Assembly (NCBI GenBank): GCA_021927905.1
Contig: BLLK01000047.1
Coordinates: 3,720,001 to 3,784,000 of the forward strand
Source: Chaetoceros tenuissimus
Taxonomy: Eukaryota > Bacillariophyta > Thalassiosirophyceae > Chaetocerotales > Chaetocerotaceae
DNA: 64,000 nt
Direction: 5' to 3'
Below the pieces are notes generated by a model. That model was not told the origin of the DNA, searched no databases, and saw only the letters and a program-made list of their open reading frames with translations. Made by a program: the position numbers and the translations under genes. The stretch's first letter is position 1; each line of letters opens with the position of its first letter. This document shows, piece after piece, positions 19,445 to 31,266 of this stretch.

Positions 19445-21997
19445 ATGTCAACCTCAACAGCATCACTTACAGTAACAGTCGGTGGCAGAATTGTCTCACC
19501 AGCTCTACCAGTAGTAGACGCATCATTACCCAACGCAAGCGAACAAGCCTTTGACAACCTGTTAACACAGTACACATCGGAGCATATCCCCCTGGAGCCA
19601 CAAGAAGGCATCCTCAGAAGAGAAAGAGTGTTAAAGAAAATGGAACAAGTCTGCAGAGCCTGGATTGCATCAGTCGGTTATAAATTAAATCTACCACAGG
19701 ATGCAATTGATAATGCCGGTGGAGCACTGTATACCTCTGGTTCCTTCCGATTAGGAGTTCATGAACCCGGTGCAGATATTGATACCATTTTAGTAGCGCC
19801 GAATATATGCACCAAGCAAGATTTCTTTGGGTCGGGATATATTCCGCCTGATTATGATGGTGAATCTGATTTGAGTAAAGTGAGAGATCCAAATAGTTTA
19901 GCAGAGAGGATTAAACGTCATCCCGATGTTACTAATTTCGTTCCTGTAGAAGAGGCAGCAGTTCCAATTTTGACTTTTGATTGGGAAGGTGTGAATATTG
20001 ATTTATTGTTTGCGAGATTGAATAGTAGTTCTGTCAGTAAAGATTTTGATATTGACAATGATCAGGTTCTTGACGGAGTTGATTCTGCTACGGAAAAGAG
20101 TTTAAATGGACCTAGGGTGACCAACTTGATTGCGAAATTGGTGGGCGGTACAGAGGAACGATACCAGACTTTTTTGAAAGTGGTTCGATGTGTCAGAAAA
20201 TGGGCAAAGGCAAGGGGTTTGTACTCGAATAAGGTACGTGAATACTGTAGCCTTCCAAAATGTGTTTGTCATCGTCTTTATCTGACCTAACGAGATGTTA
20301 CTGGAACTTGTTTACAATAACAGATGGGATACTGGGGAGGAGTCAATATCAATATTGCAGTTGCATTAGTGGTGCAACTTTATCCTAATGATTGTGCTGC
20401 AAATTTGTTGCGTAAATTCTTTCTCGTATTCAAATCATGGAGATGGCCTAATCCAATCATGTTGACGAAACCTCACGACGCAGGTTTAGGTCTTGCGGTA
20501 TGGAACGCTCATCATGTGAATAACTTAAGACAGGTGGCTCCAATTATTACACCAGCATATCCGGCCATGAACTCTACGTTGAGTGTCAGTCGTCAGACAT
20601 TGCAGATTTTACATGAAGAATTTTGTAGAGGGCATGACATTATGGAGGCTTTATGGCAAGATCATAAAAAGGGTGCTTTGGATTCACCTGATAGATTTGC
20701 AACCTTGTTTCAGCCATCAGATTTCTTTATTTCATATCCGCATTATTTAAGTATCTGTATTGTGGGTCCTACTGAAGCAGAAGCACAGTCTTGGACTGGT
20801 TTTGTAGAATCACGTTTGAGAAAATTGGTCAGTGATTTGCTGGGTAAATCCTTGCCATTATCTAAAATTCAATTGTGGCCAAAAAAGGTTGAAGCATGCG
20901 TAGCAGATCGCACAGCACTTTTGACTCATGCACAGAGGCAAAATAGTGTTACATACTTTGTTGGATTCATAATTGACCAAATGAGAATGCGAGGTTCTCA
21001 ATTGGATATTGAACGACAGATGCAAAACTTTCAACAATGGGAATTGTCTAGATTTCAACCATTGGCTCAGGGTATGGATGTCTTGGTGAAAAACTTCAAA
21101 GTAAAGGAACTACCAAAAATTTGTTTCGATGGAATCTACGAAGGAGGAAAATTTGAGGCAATGAAGAAGAGAAGAAAGATGAGAGACGAAGACCCAAGGA
21201 GACAAAAGGCAAAGGCTGACGCAAAGTTGGCGCAATTAAAAGCCAGAATGGAAGAAATGAAGAAGAAAAAAGAAGCTGCTCTTGCTGCAAAGACTGGAGA
21301 GAAGAGGAAGCGTGAAGATGATGAGGATCAAGATGCTGTTGCAGAAGAAATGGCTGCTTTGGAAAATACTGCCAAAGAAGTGGGAGGAAGTGCACATGAA
21401 GAAGCTACTGCAGCAAAAGAAGAAGAAGCTCTATTGGAAAGTGCACTTGATGCTATTCAAAATGACAGTGGTGAAGGAAAGACTCGAGAAGAAGCAGAAG
21501 AAGATAGGCAAAAATTATTGTCAGGAGCGCTTCTCGTGGAGGGGGCTGCTGGTGACGACGATGAAGAGCTTGTCTATGGACCGGATGGTGCTAGGCTAAT
21601 GGGAGATTCTACTACAAATAAAGGGATGTTATCAATAGCTGATCGAGAGGCCGAGATTCTAAAGTTGTCTGGCTGCAACGTTGTGAGTGAAGATGAGTTT
21701 GCAGTGCTTGGAAGTAACTATGTTTTGCCGTGGAGAGAAAGGGCATTGCAAAAGAAGAATGTTGCAAAGAAAGAAGTATCGCAGGGAAAGAAAGCTCCAG
21801 TTGTATTCAAAACAAAGTTTGATGTTGTTGAGCTTGATGCAGATGGTTTTGTGGTAGATAAAGGAGACGAAGACTTCGAGCCGACGCCGACATGGCAAGG
21901 TCGTAAGCCAGGATTTGAATTCAAACTTGGTGAAAGAGGATTAGGATACTATCGAACGGGGAAGAAGGTAGTAGTACCTTCGCAAACTGCTTACTAG
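19445..21997 (+). CDS. Nuclear poly(A) polymerase
   Basis: Two exons, 19445-20233 and 20324-21997, with a 90-nt intron, giving 820 residues. The nucleotidyltransferase core has GSFRLGVHEPGADID at 99-113 with the metal-binding Asp111 and Asp113, and the third Asp in GVNIDLLFARL near 186. The intron falls between Lys and Met of GLYSNK|MGYWGGVN, a hallmark phrase of canonical eukaryotic poly(A) polymerases. Central and RNA-binding domains follow (VAPIITPAYPAMNST...). The C-terminus is a long charged, coiled-coil region rich in Lys and Glu (about 545-670), then a further conserved-looking block with VYGPDGARLMGD. The enzyme adds poly(A) tails to mRNA in the nucleus with CPSF. The tail differs from the animal Ser/Thr-rich tail. 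Confidence 0.93.
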
Positions 21998-22132
21998 CGA
22001 TTTTTCTTGACTATTGTCAATCAATCTCATTATCTCAGCGCTAAAGTAGTTGCTAAAGTAAGGTGTTGAAATTGCTACATTTATATATAAAATCATGAAA
22101 AGGCAATATTCTCATATAAAAATCAACTCTGT

Positions 22133-23267
22133 CTATACAAATTCTTGCAAATTACCATCTGAATCCTTTACTTCAATACCAGCTGCTTTTCTTCTCGCCT
22201 CTTCATTTTGTCTGTCAATCTCCTTTGGTCTGCCTCCTATCAAATTTCGTGTCACCTTGCGGAGGGCTCCAGAGAAAGTCAATGTTCCAATAAGTGGAAA
22301 ACTCACAAACCTATAAAAAGTGTTCGTCAGAGACGTCAGGATTTCCAAAAGAATATAGATATATAAAGAGGGTAATTCTTACCATACGGAAAATATTTCA
22401 GAATAAAATGAGAAAAGAAATTGAAAACTTCCAATCGAATGGGGCATTCCTATTTCCATGTCCATCCAATTATTATTCCCTTCAATCTCACCAACATTCT
22501 TATCTTCATGAATGTAACCTTCAATTTGATGATCTTCATATGTGAGACGCCAAAGAACAACAATGAGTGAAGCGCCACACATTGCAAAACCAACCATCAT
22601 TGAGACTGCTGGTCCAATTTTTGCAAAAATTGAGTTAACACAACATGAACACGCGTTCAAGTGCCAAATTCTATTTCAAATGATATCATTAGTTTGGACA
22701 TTTGATGGAACAATTATGAAAGAAGCGTTACCGAGAACTTACAAGAGATCAAAGATAGAATGGGAAATACCACCCAGAGTGAATACAGTGATTGATTCAT
22801 ATGATAGGTCAATGAAATCTTGATTTCCTTCGGAATCTGTCTCTCCGTATTTGAATCTTAAAAGAACAACATTGGATCCAGGATTTGTTCTGTAATATAA
22901 ATAGATTAGATTTGTAGCAATAAGCCCATAAGATATACTGGAGAGAAGTACCACCAAACGCGGATCAAATCCAACAGGATTTCGTCTATTTATATGGAGT
23001 AAGATGTTTTAGATATGAAATATGCACAATACATTCTACTGTCGATATGACTTACTTATCTCTACAGAAGAGTGCCAGAAGTGGATGATTATTCATGAAC
23101 CACATTACCCAGTCTGAGCACCACCCATTTCCTGGAAGATGAGGCGACCGCATGGCAAATAGTTTCGCATACATGAGATCTTCCTCTGCCTCTTCTTCCA
23201 AATGTTTGTGCTCCTTTTTCTGATACTTCTTCAGTAACTCTGATGCGCTAGGTCTGTTATCTGCCAT
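22133..23267 (-). CDS. Four-exon hypothetical multi-pass membrane protein
   Basis: Exons on the minus strand: 23267-23056, 22985-22743, 22670-22383 and 22310-22133, with introns of 70, 72 and 72 nt, giving 306 residues with phase kept at all three junctions. A charged N-terminus (MADNRPSASELLKKYQKKEHKH) precedes about four hydrophobic segments: LVVLLSSISYGLIATNLIYL, ITVFTLGGISHSIFDLLIW, VSMMVGFAMCGASLIVVLW and the FSVWFVSFPLIGTLTF region. The tail is basic (RKVTRNLIGGRPKEIDRQ). No family was recognised. The exon joins are my inference from GT-AG consensus and phase. It is convergent with poly(A) polymerase and divergent from the large membrane protein to its right. Confidence 0.8.
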
Positions 23268-23727
23268 TTTGTTGAATTATATCTGTGGTAGTTGCTTATC
23301 TGGATATGGTGTTCTCAAATCTCATATGATATTTCACTGACGAGTATAGGTTTGAATTGCAATAGTCTTCTGTTAGCGTTTTCATATACTTCTTTCCTGT
23401 GCCATCAACTACGTGTGTTGCGATGGAGTTTGCTTGATTCTTGAACTGAGAAGTCCAAGCAAATCCAATGACACTAACTTTGTACAAAATAGCATGATCA
23501 ATGAGGTAGTCAAACTTTATGACGTCATAGATAGATAAATCTTAATTGAACTCAGACATGGCAATCTTTGTGTCAACAGTAAAAATTCTGATGGAAAATG
23601 TTACTTATGGTCCAAACAAGTCCACATGAATTGAAAATTCTGCATTTACACTCCCGAGCTTGTTATCTATCGGTTTCATAAAATCCCAGCAGAAGCGAAG
23701 AGAGTGGTCTAAGGTCAAAGAAGTGAG
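23268..23727. other. Divergent intergenic region
   Basis: Holds the promoters of the two membrane-protein genes on either side. Short minus-strand ORFs at 23296-23487 and 23605-23814 show no domain and are not called. Confidence 0.45.
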
Positions 23728-26700
23728 ATGTCTTACTCTTTTGAGAAACCAGTTGGGGCTGCTTGTGATGTAAGAGAACTTGAATATATCACTGCACTTT
23801 TCCAAACACAACATGGAGAAGAATCTAGTTTTCGAGATGGATCTATTGAGGGTGAGAAATTATATAAACATATCAGAGTTAGACTTACAAAAATGATTTT
23901 GACCAGCCAGCTAACCTTTGACTGACTCTTTCTCTGTGTGCTGTATAGCTTCGGATGTGAAGAACTTTCTCTTGTCTAGATACGGAATTGAAATATCGAA
24001 AGGAGATGTACGCAAGCACATATTTCATGATTTAGCTGGTTCGAGAAGGGAGGATGAGTCACTAGACATTCCTGAGATTGTGTCTTTACTTCTTATTCCT
24101 TATTTATGTAAAATTACATCAGAAGATGGCAAATACGACCAAGGGAAAAACTCAATGGTTTCAAGGTTTGAGCAAGTTGCATACGACAGAAAGAATAGCA
24201 TTAGACAGCAGCATGCTAGCTTTGAGAAAAGTATCATTGGAAATGTCTTGAAAATCATAATGAAAGAAGCGACAGGTTCAGATGAAGAACAGCCTTTATC
24301 TGTTGAGCTATTGCGACAGATCTTCCTAGCATATGACGAGAAAATTCTCAGTCGAGATGAGAAACTATTGAAAGATATGGTCGCAGTTGCTTCAAAAGAT
24401 GACGAAGGCGAAAATCAAATACTCCTAGACTCTAAGGCCTTTGCCAAAGGTGAGTAGGAACACAATGACATTGCTATTATTATTGTAGAAATGCTCTTTC
24501 TGAACTAAATCACTCGCCTATTTGAAAGGTCTGACTCACGACTTGGATCTTTACAATCCAATGCAAGAAACGAAGTTCACCACTTGCTATGAAGATGTGT
24601 TTGGGTTGGTTACAATGGACCGTAAGTCACAGACTGTTGATGAAAAAGAAGAAGCAATTGATGGAGACTTCTCTATCGATGAGAAAGAAGAAGGAATCGA
24701 AGTCGAAAATACAAAGATTTACAACTTACATTCAGGTAGAGAAGAAAACCATGCCAGTGGAATATACAAGAGAGTATTTACCTTCTCTCAAATTGATAAT
24801 TTCAGTGACTCATTCCGGGATAAAACGCAGTTCATAGTAGTTTGGTTAGCGGTAAGGTTATATTCTTCATGATTGGCCGTACCATCATCGGCATCTAATT
24901 ACTCCATTATTCTTCAAACAGGCCTTATTTGGATATCTTGCTTACTTTGAAATTTTCAGCACCTTCGGAATCAGCGTGTGCCAGCCAGAGAATAGCAATA
25001 CATTCGGTTGCCAAGTTCTTAACTCTATCACCATTTGGTTTGCAATCCTTGGTACTATTGTGTAAGTAATGAATATTATTTATTGTGGAGGCTTCGTAAA
25101 GCACTTGACTTACATCTAAGATTTCTGATTAGACTCGTCATGGTTCCTACTGTTATGCTTTTGAGTTTAGGAAACAACATCCATAGGCACAGTCCAGTTG
25201 AAATTCTTGTATCATGTGTAGCAATAGCGCTATTCGTTTTCTTCCCTGCTTTGTATCATAAAATCGATAACAGATTCATGTCAACAGCAGATATAGAAGG
25301 TGCAGCATGGTTTTCGCATGCTGCAAGATTCATTAATCTTATTTTCGGAGGAATTTTATGCTTCTTCCAGATGTGTAATATTGTGAGGTACATCATCCCA
25401 GATAATGTACTCGCTGAGAGTAAAGTTTTGACTTTAATTTTACGCGGCTCTGGTGTGAGGAGCGAGTTTGGGATCAAGCAAGCTACAATCAGGAAAGTAC
25501 ACGACCTTGTGAAGAATGCGTTCGAACTATCTGAGAGCATTATTCAAGACGATACTCGTGAGGATGTAGCGCAAGGAATGGATAAGAAAACTCCAAGTGC
25601 TATATCTCTCCTCAATTACATCAAACTCACCGAAAGACGTGAAACTTATGGAGGCTTTTTTTGGTCTTGGAAATCATTCCTTTCCGATGACTTGATTGAA
25701 AATCAAGGAATATGGATTCATACTAGGCTCCTTGCTGGATCATTGGCCCAGCTTGTTGTGACTTTATTTCTAACGTTTGGTGCTTACATGGTTGCAAATG
25801 AAGTAACCCTTGGATTCTATCCAACTGAACAAGTTCCACAAAATAATAGATGTGGATCATTCGCGGACCCTTCGATGTGTTTTTTCCCTGACGATGGGAA
25901 TGGAAACTCCATGGGCATTGGCTTTTGCAACAATGTGCGTCTTACCAATGTTACATGCCTCAGTCAATTTGTGCGTGTACCTGATGAATACACAGACTAC
26001 TTTTGCAACATGATAAATGAATATTCATTCATGTCTGAGTTCAATCAATACTTTGATGCGGAGAATGTTTTGCAGCTACTAAATGACGACCCTTTGACTT
26101 GTCCAGATCTTTATATTCCGTATCCATCAGAAATCTTGACTGCATTTGAAGGGTCAGAAGACGATCTGTTCTGTGTTGCACCCATTGCTGTATGCACTCC
26201 TACAGTGACAAATAGCACAATTGAAGTAAAAGGAAATTGTATTATTGGGATGCGTGATATCTTGCCATTTCAATTTTCAGGCGAGCTTTGTTCCAATCAA
26301 ACGTTGTTTAATGACGATTTCAACATACTTTATACACAAAAGATGGCATACGAGGAAGCGGTCATGTCATATATGCCTACAAGAAACACACTCAAAAGTT
26401 CGTTTAACGTTGGGATCACCATCGCATTCATAGCAGGTTTCTCAAACTTTGCTATTTCAATTCCCTCTCAGATTGTGACTACAATGAAATTCAGGACTGG
26501 AGCAGTTGAGTCTCTCCGTAACAGAGAATTTCTCCGCCAACGGGTTGGTATGCTTAACTTGACTTATCTTCTAGGGGCTTTAGTTTGGGGAACGATAATG
26601 ACGTTCATTGCTGTCTTTATATCAGCAGCAGCGATTTCTTTCCTCGTAATGTTCCATGTTACAAGTCCATACATATTTGGGGTGCTTTCAGCTTTGATCG

Positions 26701-27245
26701 GGGCACTTACTACTATGATTGTCAAAGCATTGGTATCTCTCTTCTTGAATAAATATTCATTTGCTGGATTCTACAGGACACGACCAATTCTTGCCAATGT
26801 AGCGAATGTAATTTTTGAATGTTGGCATTTAGCGGTCACTAGTACTTTCATCATTATTCGAGCATTGAAACTAATTGCAGTAGTAACTTGGAACATTGGT
26901 AGAATTGACCGACCAATGCTTGCGAAAGGAGTAGGCGAATTTGGTCCAATTGTCTTGGACAACTTTCCAAGTATATTTGAAAAAGATTTACTTGCAATTG
27001 ATAGTCACAGGCATCCTTACATCGAACGACTTGGAATGATGTATTTGATGAAGCTCAAGCATGGCAAAAGATTTGCATCGAGAACTGGATGTCATTGGAG
27101 ACTTCTTTTTGTCCTTGCTTTGATGCCATATCTTCGAAAGAATCGCATTGATGCATTTGAGGATGAAGATGACGATCTTTTCGAAGACGAATCTGATCAT
27201 GAACTTTCTCTTATGCAAACAATTGGGGCCGAGCTTGTTCTTTAG
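23728..27245 (+). CDS. Five-exon 1066-residue polytopic membrane protein with cytosolic EF-hand-like region
   Basis: Exons 23728-23851, 23949-24449, 24529-24851, 24922-25061 and 25133-27245; introns of 97, 79, 70 and 71 nt all use GT-AG and keep frame. The N-terminal 300 residues are cytosolic and hold helical pairs resembling degenerate EF-hands (VKNFLLSRYGIEISKGDVRK; LSVELLRQIFLAYDEKI). Membrane segments follow: FIVVWLAALFGYLAYFEIF, ITIWFAILGTIVLVMV, ILVSCVAIALFVFFPALY, a further segment near INLIFGGILCFF, a large Cys-rich loop with possible N-glycosylation sites (about 620-830), then NVGITIAFIAGFSNFAI and several more. Similar proteins are, to my recollection, multi-copy in diatoms, with no assigned function. 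A transporter or sensor role is only a guess. Confidence 0.8.
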
Positions 27246-27818
27246 ATTGGATATTAATAATTTTGGATGGTTTTTGTAAATAAATACGTAATAAGTAAAT
27301 GTCATGCATTATCAAGACAGCCTCAAGTTTGTTGCCACATCCAATTATAGTTCATGTCAACAGCTGATGAGCATGGTTTTCACCATGCATGGCTTTCACA
27401 TGCAGCGAGAGTCATCAATCTTGTTCTTGGAGAAATTTTGTGCTTCTTTCAGATGTGTAATATTGTGAGGGATATCATTCCAGATAATGCACTTTGCCGC
27501 ATTCTTTCCAATGGTCAATGACACAAGCATAAACAGGAGACATAGAGTTGGGTATTCGTATGAAAAGCGAAACCAATTAGCAGTATGCTTTACTGGGACT
27601 AAATTACAAACAGTGCTAGAAATATATTAAAAAGAAACTCTCACAAATCTAGCTAAAGAATTGATTATATCAATTCTACTGCCGAGAGACATTTATAGTA
27701 ATTGTCTAGCTCCCCCTCGAGCCAAGTTACTAATATTTATTTCAATCTCGACTATAGCTTCCCCTTGAGTGAACCTCCTACTTGTAATTACAATCCAATA
27801 CATCTTTTCCGATTCAAT
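27246..27818. other. Convergent intergenic region with gene relic
   Basis: Contains the relic at 27351-27493; the remainder, to the end of the minus-strand F-box/ankyrin gene, shows nothing recognisable. Confidence 0.5.
27351..27493 (+). pseudogene. Relic of an internal piece of the upstream membrane-protein gene
   Basis: About 143 bases closely match 25275-25415 inside exon 5 of the preceding gene: TTCATGTCAACAGC at the start, cttcttTCAGATGTGTAATATTG in the middle and CCAGATAATG at the end are shared with scattered differences. The flanks do not match, so this is a short duplicated fragment of a host gene, not a usable exon. Confidence 0.8.
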
Positions 27819-29456
27819 CTAATGCGGACACCCGACGCATCTCAGCCAACTAGCAACATTTGATCTACCAAGTCTCTCAGCACAAGGGATAATATCTCTA
27901 CTCCAAGGAATACCACAGTCATGTATCTTTTGCAGCATTGTGATCATTTGCGCATCACTAACATTCCTGTGAGTTTTATTCATTGTGTTCATTGCAAATA
28001 CATATACAGTGTCATCCATCGATGAACGATGATTCAAGCAATATTCAACCATTGGAATGTTGCATTTACGAATTACGTGTCCCAGTATATCTTCATGCCA
28101 AGGACAACCATTTTCAATTGCCCACATCAAGGTTTTCCAATGGCCCTCTCGAGCTGCTTTCAAACTAGATTTCTCACTCCATGGGACTGTGTGCTGATGG
28201 AGCCATTTGTAAAGTTTCAGTGACTTTTCTTCCAACTCAGTGGGGGTGAAAATTTCAGTTGGGGTGAAAATGGCATCATCGAAGCAAGGTTCATAGTCGA
28301 AATTAACATGATAATCTATATCATGGGCCATGGGGCAATTGTTTTGGAAGCAATAGTCTAAAATATCGACATTTCCAGTTGACGCAGCATCGTAGAATGC
28401 CCCCTCATCCCACGGGCATCCGTTCTCCCTTGCCCACTTTAATGCTTTAAAGTTTCCAAACATTGCAGCATATTCACAAACACCGCTGTGCCAAGGGACA
28501 TTGTTCTCGCGGAGCCAAATCAAACCTTTGAGTGCTGCTTCATGATTCCAATTCTCCATAGCACTTGAGCATATATATTCTACAGCGGGGCATCCATTCT
28601 GGAGACAGAGTTCCATCATTGGAATGCTTCCGCCTTTTGCAGCTTCACTAAATAAAAACGAATCCCATTCACATGTACTTTTTTGCAATAACCAATTCAT
28701 AACTTCAACATTACCACCCCTTGCACAAACTTTGAATATATATTCTTTGACATTATGAGAACAATATCCGTAGCTCTCTTTCAATATATCAATTTCTCCG
28801 TCTTGCACAAGATAATAGAAAACTTCATCTTCCGGATCTGAGATAATCCCTTTAGACGCCATCCAATGAAGACAACTTGCCCTGCCTCTTTTCCCAATTT
28901 CCCATATAATTTCTTCACAATCTAGATTTGTACCTTGATTATGAAGAAACTCTATAACTTCAAGATGTCCATTTACTACTGTTTCTACAAGGATCAGAAT
29001 ACCATCACGATGTGGAAACACTGATTCCTTCATATCTATTCCAAAGGCAACTGCACACTTGAGAATATCAAGTCGACCATTGATTGCGGCTTGACGACAA
29101 ACTTCTTTTTGAAACTCTTTTGGAGCTTTGAGGAAACATTCTGTAGCTAATCTCAACGAACCTGTCGCTACATCTTTTACTGTGGTCTTCTTGTTGCGAC
29201 CTTGTTGAAGAATAACGTCGACATCAATTACATTATTCTTCATTTCAACTCCAAGATTGATGTAATTCCAGTAGAAGTTTTTTGATACAGTAGCAACAAA
29301 AGCAAAGTTTCCTTTTCCTACAAATTCTAGACAGTGATGAAACACATCATTTGGCAGATCTTGGATATGTTTCTTGTCATTCATATTACTGCTAGGAGAG
29401 CCCTTCATATCTTTCTCTGTTTCGTGAGCTACTTTGATTCTTTTTACACTCGGCAT
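27819..29456 (-). CDS. F-box/ankyrin repeat protein with CPW motifs (third copy)
   Basis: A 545-residue single-exon protein, more diverged than the pair at 4061 and 8013 but with the same plan: basic start (MPSVKRIKVAHETEKD), F-box-like segment (DLPNDVFHHCLEFVGKG), a linker (KTTVKDVATGSLRLATECFL), then ankyrin-like units with GCPWDE, NCPMAHD and NGCPWHED motifs. A small in-frame duplication gives IFTPTE twice near residue 400. The frame has no break. The likely role, as for the other copies, is substrate recognition for ubiquitin ligation. It is divergent from GDP-mannose dehydratase, with 294 bases between the two starts and no recognisable element there. Confidence 0.85.
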   Translation of the reverse strand: MPSVKRIKVAHETEKDMKGSPSSNMNDKKHIQDLPNDVFHHCLEFVGKGNFAFVATVSKNFYWNYINLGVEMKNNVIDVDVILQQGRNKKTTVKDVATGSLRLATECFLKAPKEFQKEVCRQAAINGRLDILKCAVAFGIDMKESVFPHRDGILILVETVVNGHLEVIEFLHNQGTNLDCEEIIWEIGKRGRASCLHWMASKGIISDPEDEVFYYLVQDGEIDILKESYGYCSHNVKEYIFKVCARGGNVEVMNWLLQKSTCEWDSFLFSEAAKGGSIPMMELCLQNGCPAVEYICSSAMENWNHEAALKGLIWLRENNVPWHSGVCEYAAMFGNFKALKWARENGCPWDEGAFYDAASTGNVDILDYCFQNNCPMAHDIDYHVNFDYEPCFDDAIFTPTEIFTPTELEEKSLKLYKWLHQHTVPWSEKSSLKAAREGHWKTLMWAIENGCPWHEDILGHVIRKCNIPMVEYCLNHRSSMDDTVYVFAMNTMNKTHRNVSDAQMITMLQKIHDCGIPWSRDIIPCAERLGRSNVASWLRCVGCPH

Positions 29457-29750
29457 GTTTATTCTTTTTGCACGTAGATATTGCTATTAGTAGGTAATAA
29501 ATATAACGATAGTACGGTAGTATTTCACTTTTTTCCTGTGCCATTTTTTCTGTTTCAATCCAAAATCCAATGTCGTCGCGAGCATCTGCTGTACGTACGT
29601 ACTAAGATACATATGTAACGTATCTTTCAACCGTTTCTTAACCTTGTTTTGTAAAAAGAACTCCTCTATCTATTGTTGTTTCCATCACTTTGACCAAACA
29701 CTTCTGCCCTTATTCAAACCATTTTTTCAGCACCATTAATCTAGTTGATC

Positions 29751-30818
29751 ATGACGGAGGAAAGAAAGGTTGCATTGATAACTGGAATTACGGGTCAAGA
29801 TGGAAGTTATCTAGCAGAACTATTGCTATCAAAAGGATATTCCGTTCATGGGATAATTCGTAGAGCGTCCATATTCAATACTGGTAGAATAGAACACATC
29901 TACAGAGACGCTCACGAGACTGGAGTAAAAATATTTCTACATTATGGAGACCTTTGCGATGCGACCAATTTAATCACAATCATTGCCAATGTTCGACCAA
30001 CAGAGATTTATAATCTTGGAGCCATGTCTCATGTCAAGGTTTCGTTTGACTTGCCAGAGTATACAGTGGACTGCGATGGAGTAGGAGTGCTCAGAATGCT
30101 GGACGCTATCCGTGCTTGTGGTCTCGAAGATGAAGTTAAATTTTATCAAGCATCGACTTCGGAATTGTATGGAAAAGTGCAGGCGATTCCACAATCGGAA
30201 ACTACTCCTTTTTATCCCCGTAGTCCATATGCAGTTGCAAAGCAGTATGCTTATTGGATTCTTGTAAATTATCGTGAAGCATATGGTATGAAACTTTACA
30301 ATGGTATCTTGTTCAATCATGAATCACCTCGACGAGGGAGGACATTTGTCACACGTAAAATCACGTCCGCTGTTGCGAAGATTCATTATGGAAAAGAAAA
30401 ATGTTTGTACCTCGGAAATATTGATGCTAAGCGAGATTGGGGACACGCGAGAGATTACGTGGAAGGAATGTGGATGATGCTTCAGACGGATAAACCTGAT
30501 GACTTTGTTCTCGCTACTGGATATACTCATACAGTTCGAGAGTTTGTAGAAAAATCATTTGCAGTTATTGATATTAAGATCAAATGGAAAGGACCTACAG
30601 GAACAATCCATGAAGTAGGAGTTGACTCGGATAATGAAGATAGAGTTTTGGTTAGGATCGATCCGAACTACTTCCGACCAACTGAAGTAGACCTTTTGTT
30701 GGGTGATGCAAGAAAAGCAAAGAAAACTTTTGGCTGGACACCCAAAACATCCTTTGATGATCTTGTCAAGGAAATGGTGGAAGAAGATTTAATACTCGCC
30801 AAGAATTTGATCATATGA
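29751..30818 (+). CDS. GMD: GDP-mannose 4,6-dehydratase
   Basis: A 355-residue short-chain dehydrogenase/reductase of the extended type. The NAD(P)-binding motif GITGQDGSY is at 12-20, followed by the GMD-specific [13 protein letters not shown]. The catalytic set is visible: Thr136 in ASTSELYG, and Tyr160 and Lys164 in [20 protein letters not shown] and [15 protein letters not shown] are further family signatures. The enzyme turns GDP-mannose into GDP-4-keto-6-deoxymannose, the first step to GDP-fucose or GDP-rhamnose used in cell-surface glycans. Length is normal for the family and no presequence is present, consistent with the cytosol. Start is the ATG giving [12 protein letters not shown]. 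Confidence 0.97.
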   Translation: MTEERKVALITGITGQDGSYLAELLLSKGYSVHGIIRRASIFNTGRIEHIYRDAHETGVKIFLHYGDLCDATNLITIIANVRPTEIYNLGAMSHVKVSFDLPEYTVDCDGVGVLRMLDAIRACGLEDEVKFYQASTSELYGKVQAIPQSETTPFYPRSPYAVAKQYAYWILVNYREAYGMKLYNGILFNHESPRRGRTFVTRKITSAVAKIHYGKEKCLYLGNIDAKRDWGHARDYVEGMWMMLQTDKPDDFVLATGYTHTVREFVEKSFAVIDIKIKWKGPTGTIHEVGVDSDNEDRVLVRIDPNYFRPTEVDLLLGDARKAKKTFGWTPKTSFDDLVKEMVEEDLILAKNLII

Positions 30819-31266
30819 TGAGAAGGGAGATTTATTTAGTTACTTTGTTTTTCAGATTGATGGGACTAAACAATCATACCTCAATTGCATTAGATTTTAC
30901 AGTACGAACCTATACCTACGTACTTCTTCAATTCATTTCTTTTTTAAAAATCTTTTCCTTTTGTAAATAAATATAAATACTTTTTTGTTTGAAAATATGA
31001 AAAGAAGATGAAAAAGATAGATATGAAATTCAAAACCCATCCAACTGTCAACTGTTTCACTGTGTCCTCGAAATGTCCGTGAAAAGATATGAAATCTCTT
31101 TTCCTCCTTCTTTTTCGGCTACACAGTAATAAAAAAGAGATAAAAAGAGCTGATACAAAAAGGCGAAGCGGATATAGTATATATATATATAATATATATA
31201 TTACTCTGCTTCAGAATAAGATATCAATTCTACACGAATTTACTCCCTATCGGAAACAGGGATAAT
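30819..31266. other. Intergenic, AT-rich
   Basis: Upstream region of the 785-residue membrane protein. Apart from the TA microsatellite at 31172-31202, nothing is recognised. Confidence 0.5.
31172..31202. repeat. TA dinucleotide microsatellite
   Basis: About 31 bases of nearly pure TA alternation, 65 bases before the start codon of the next gene; it may serve as or hide a TATA-type core promoter. Confidence 0.8.
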
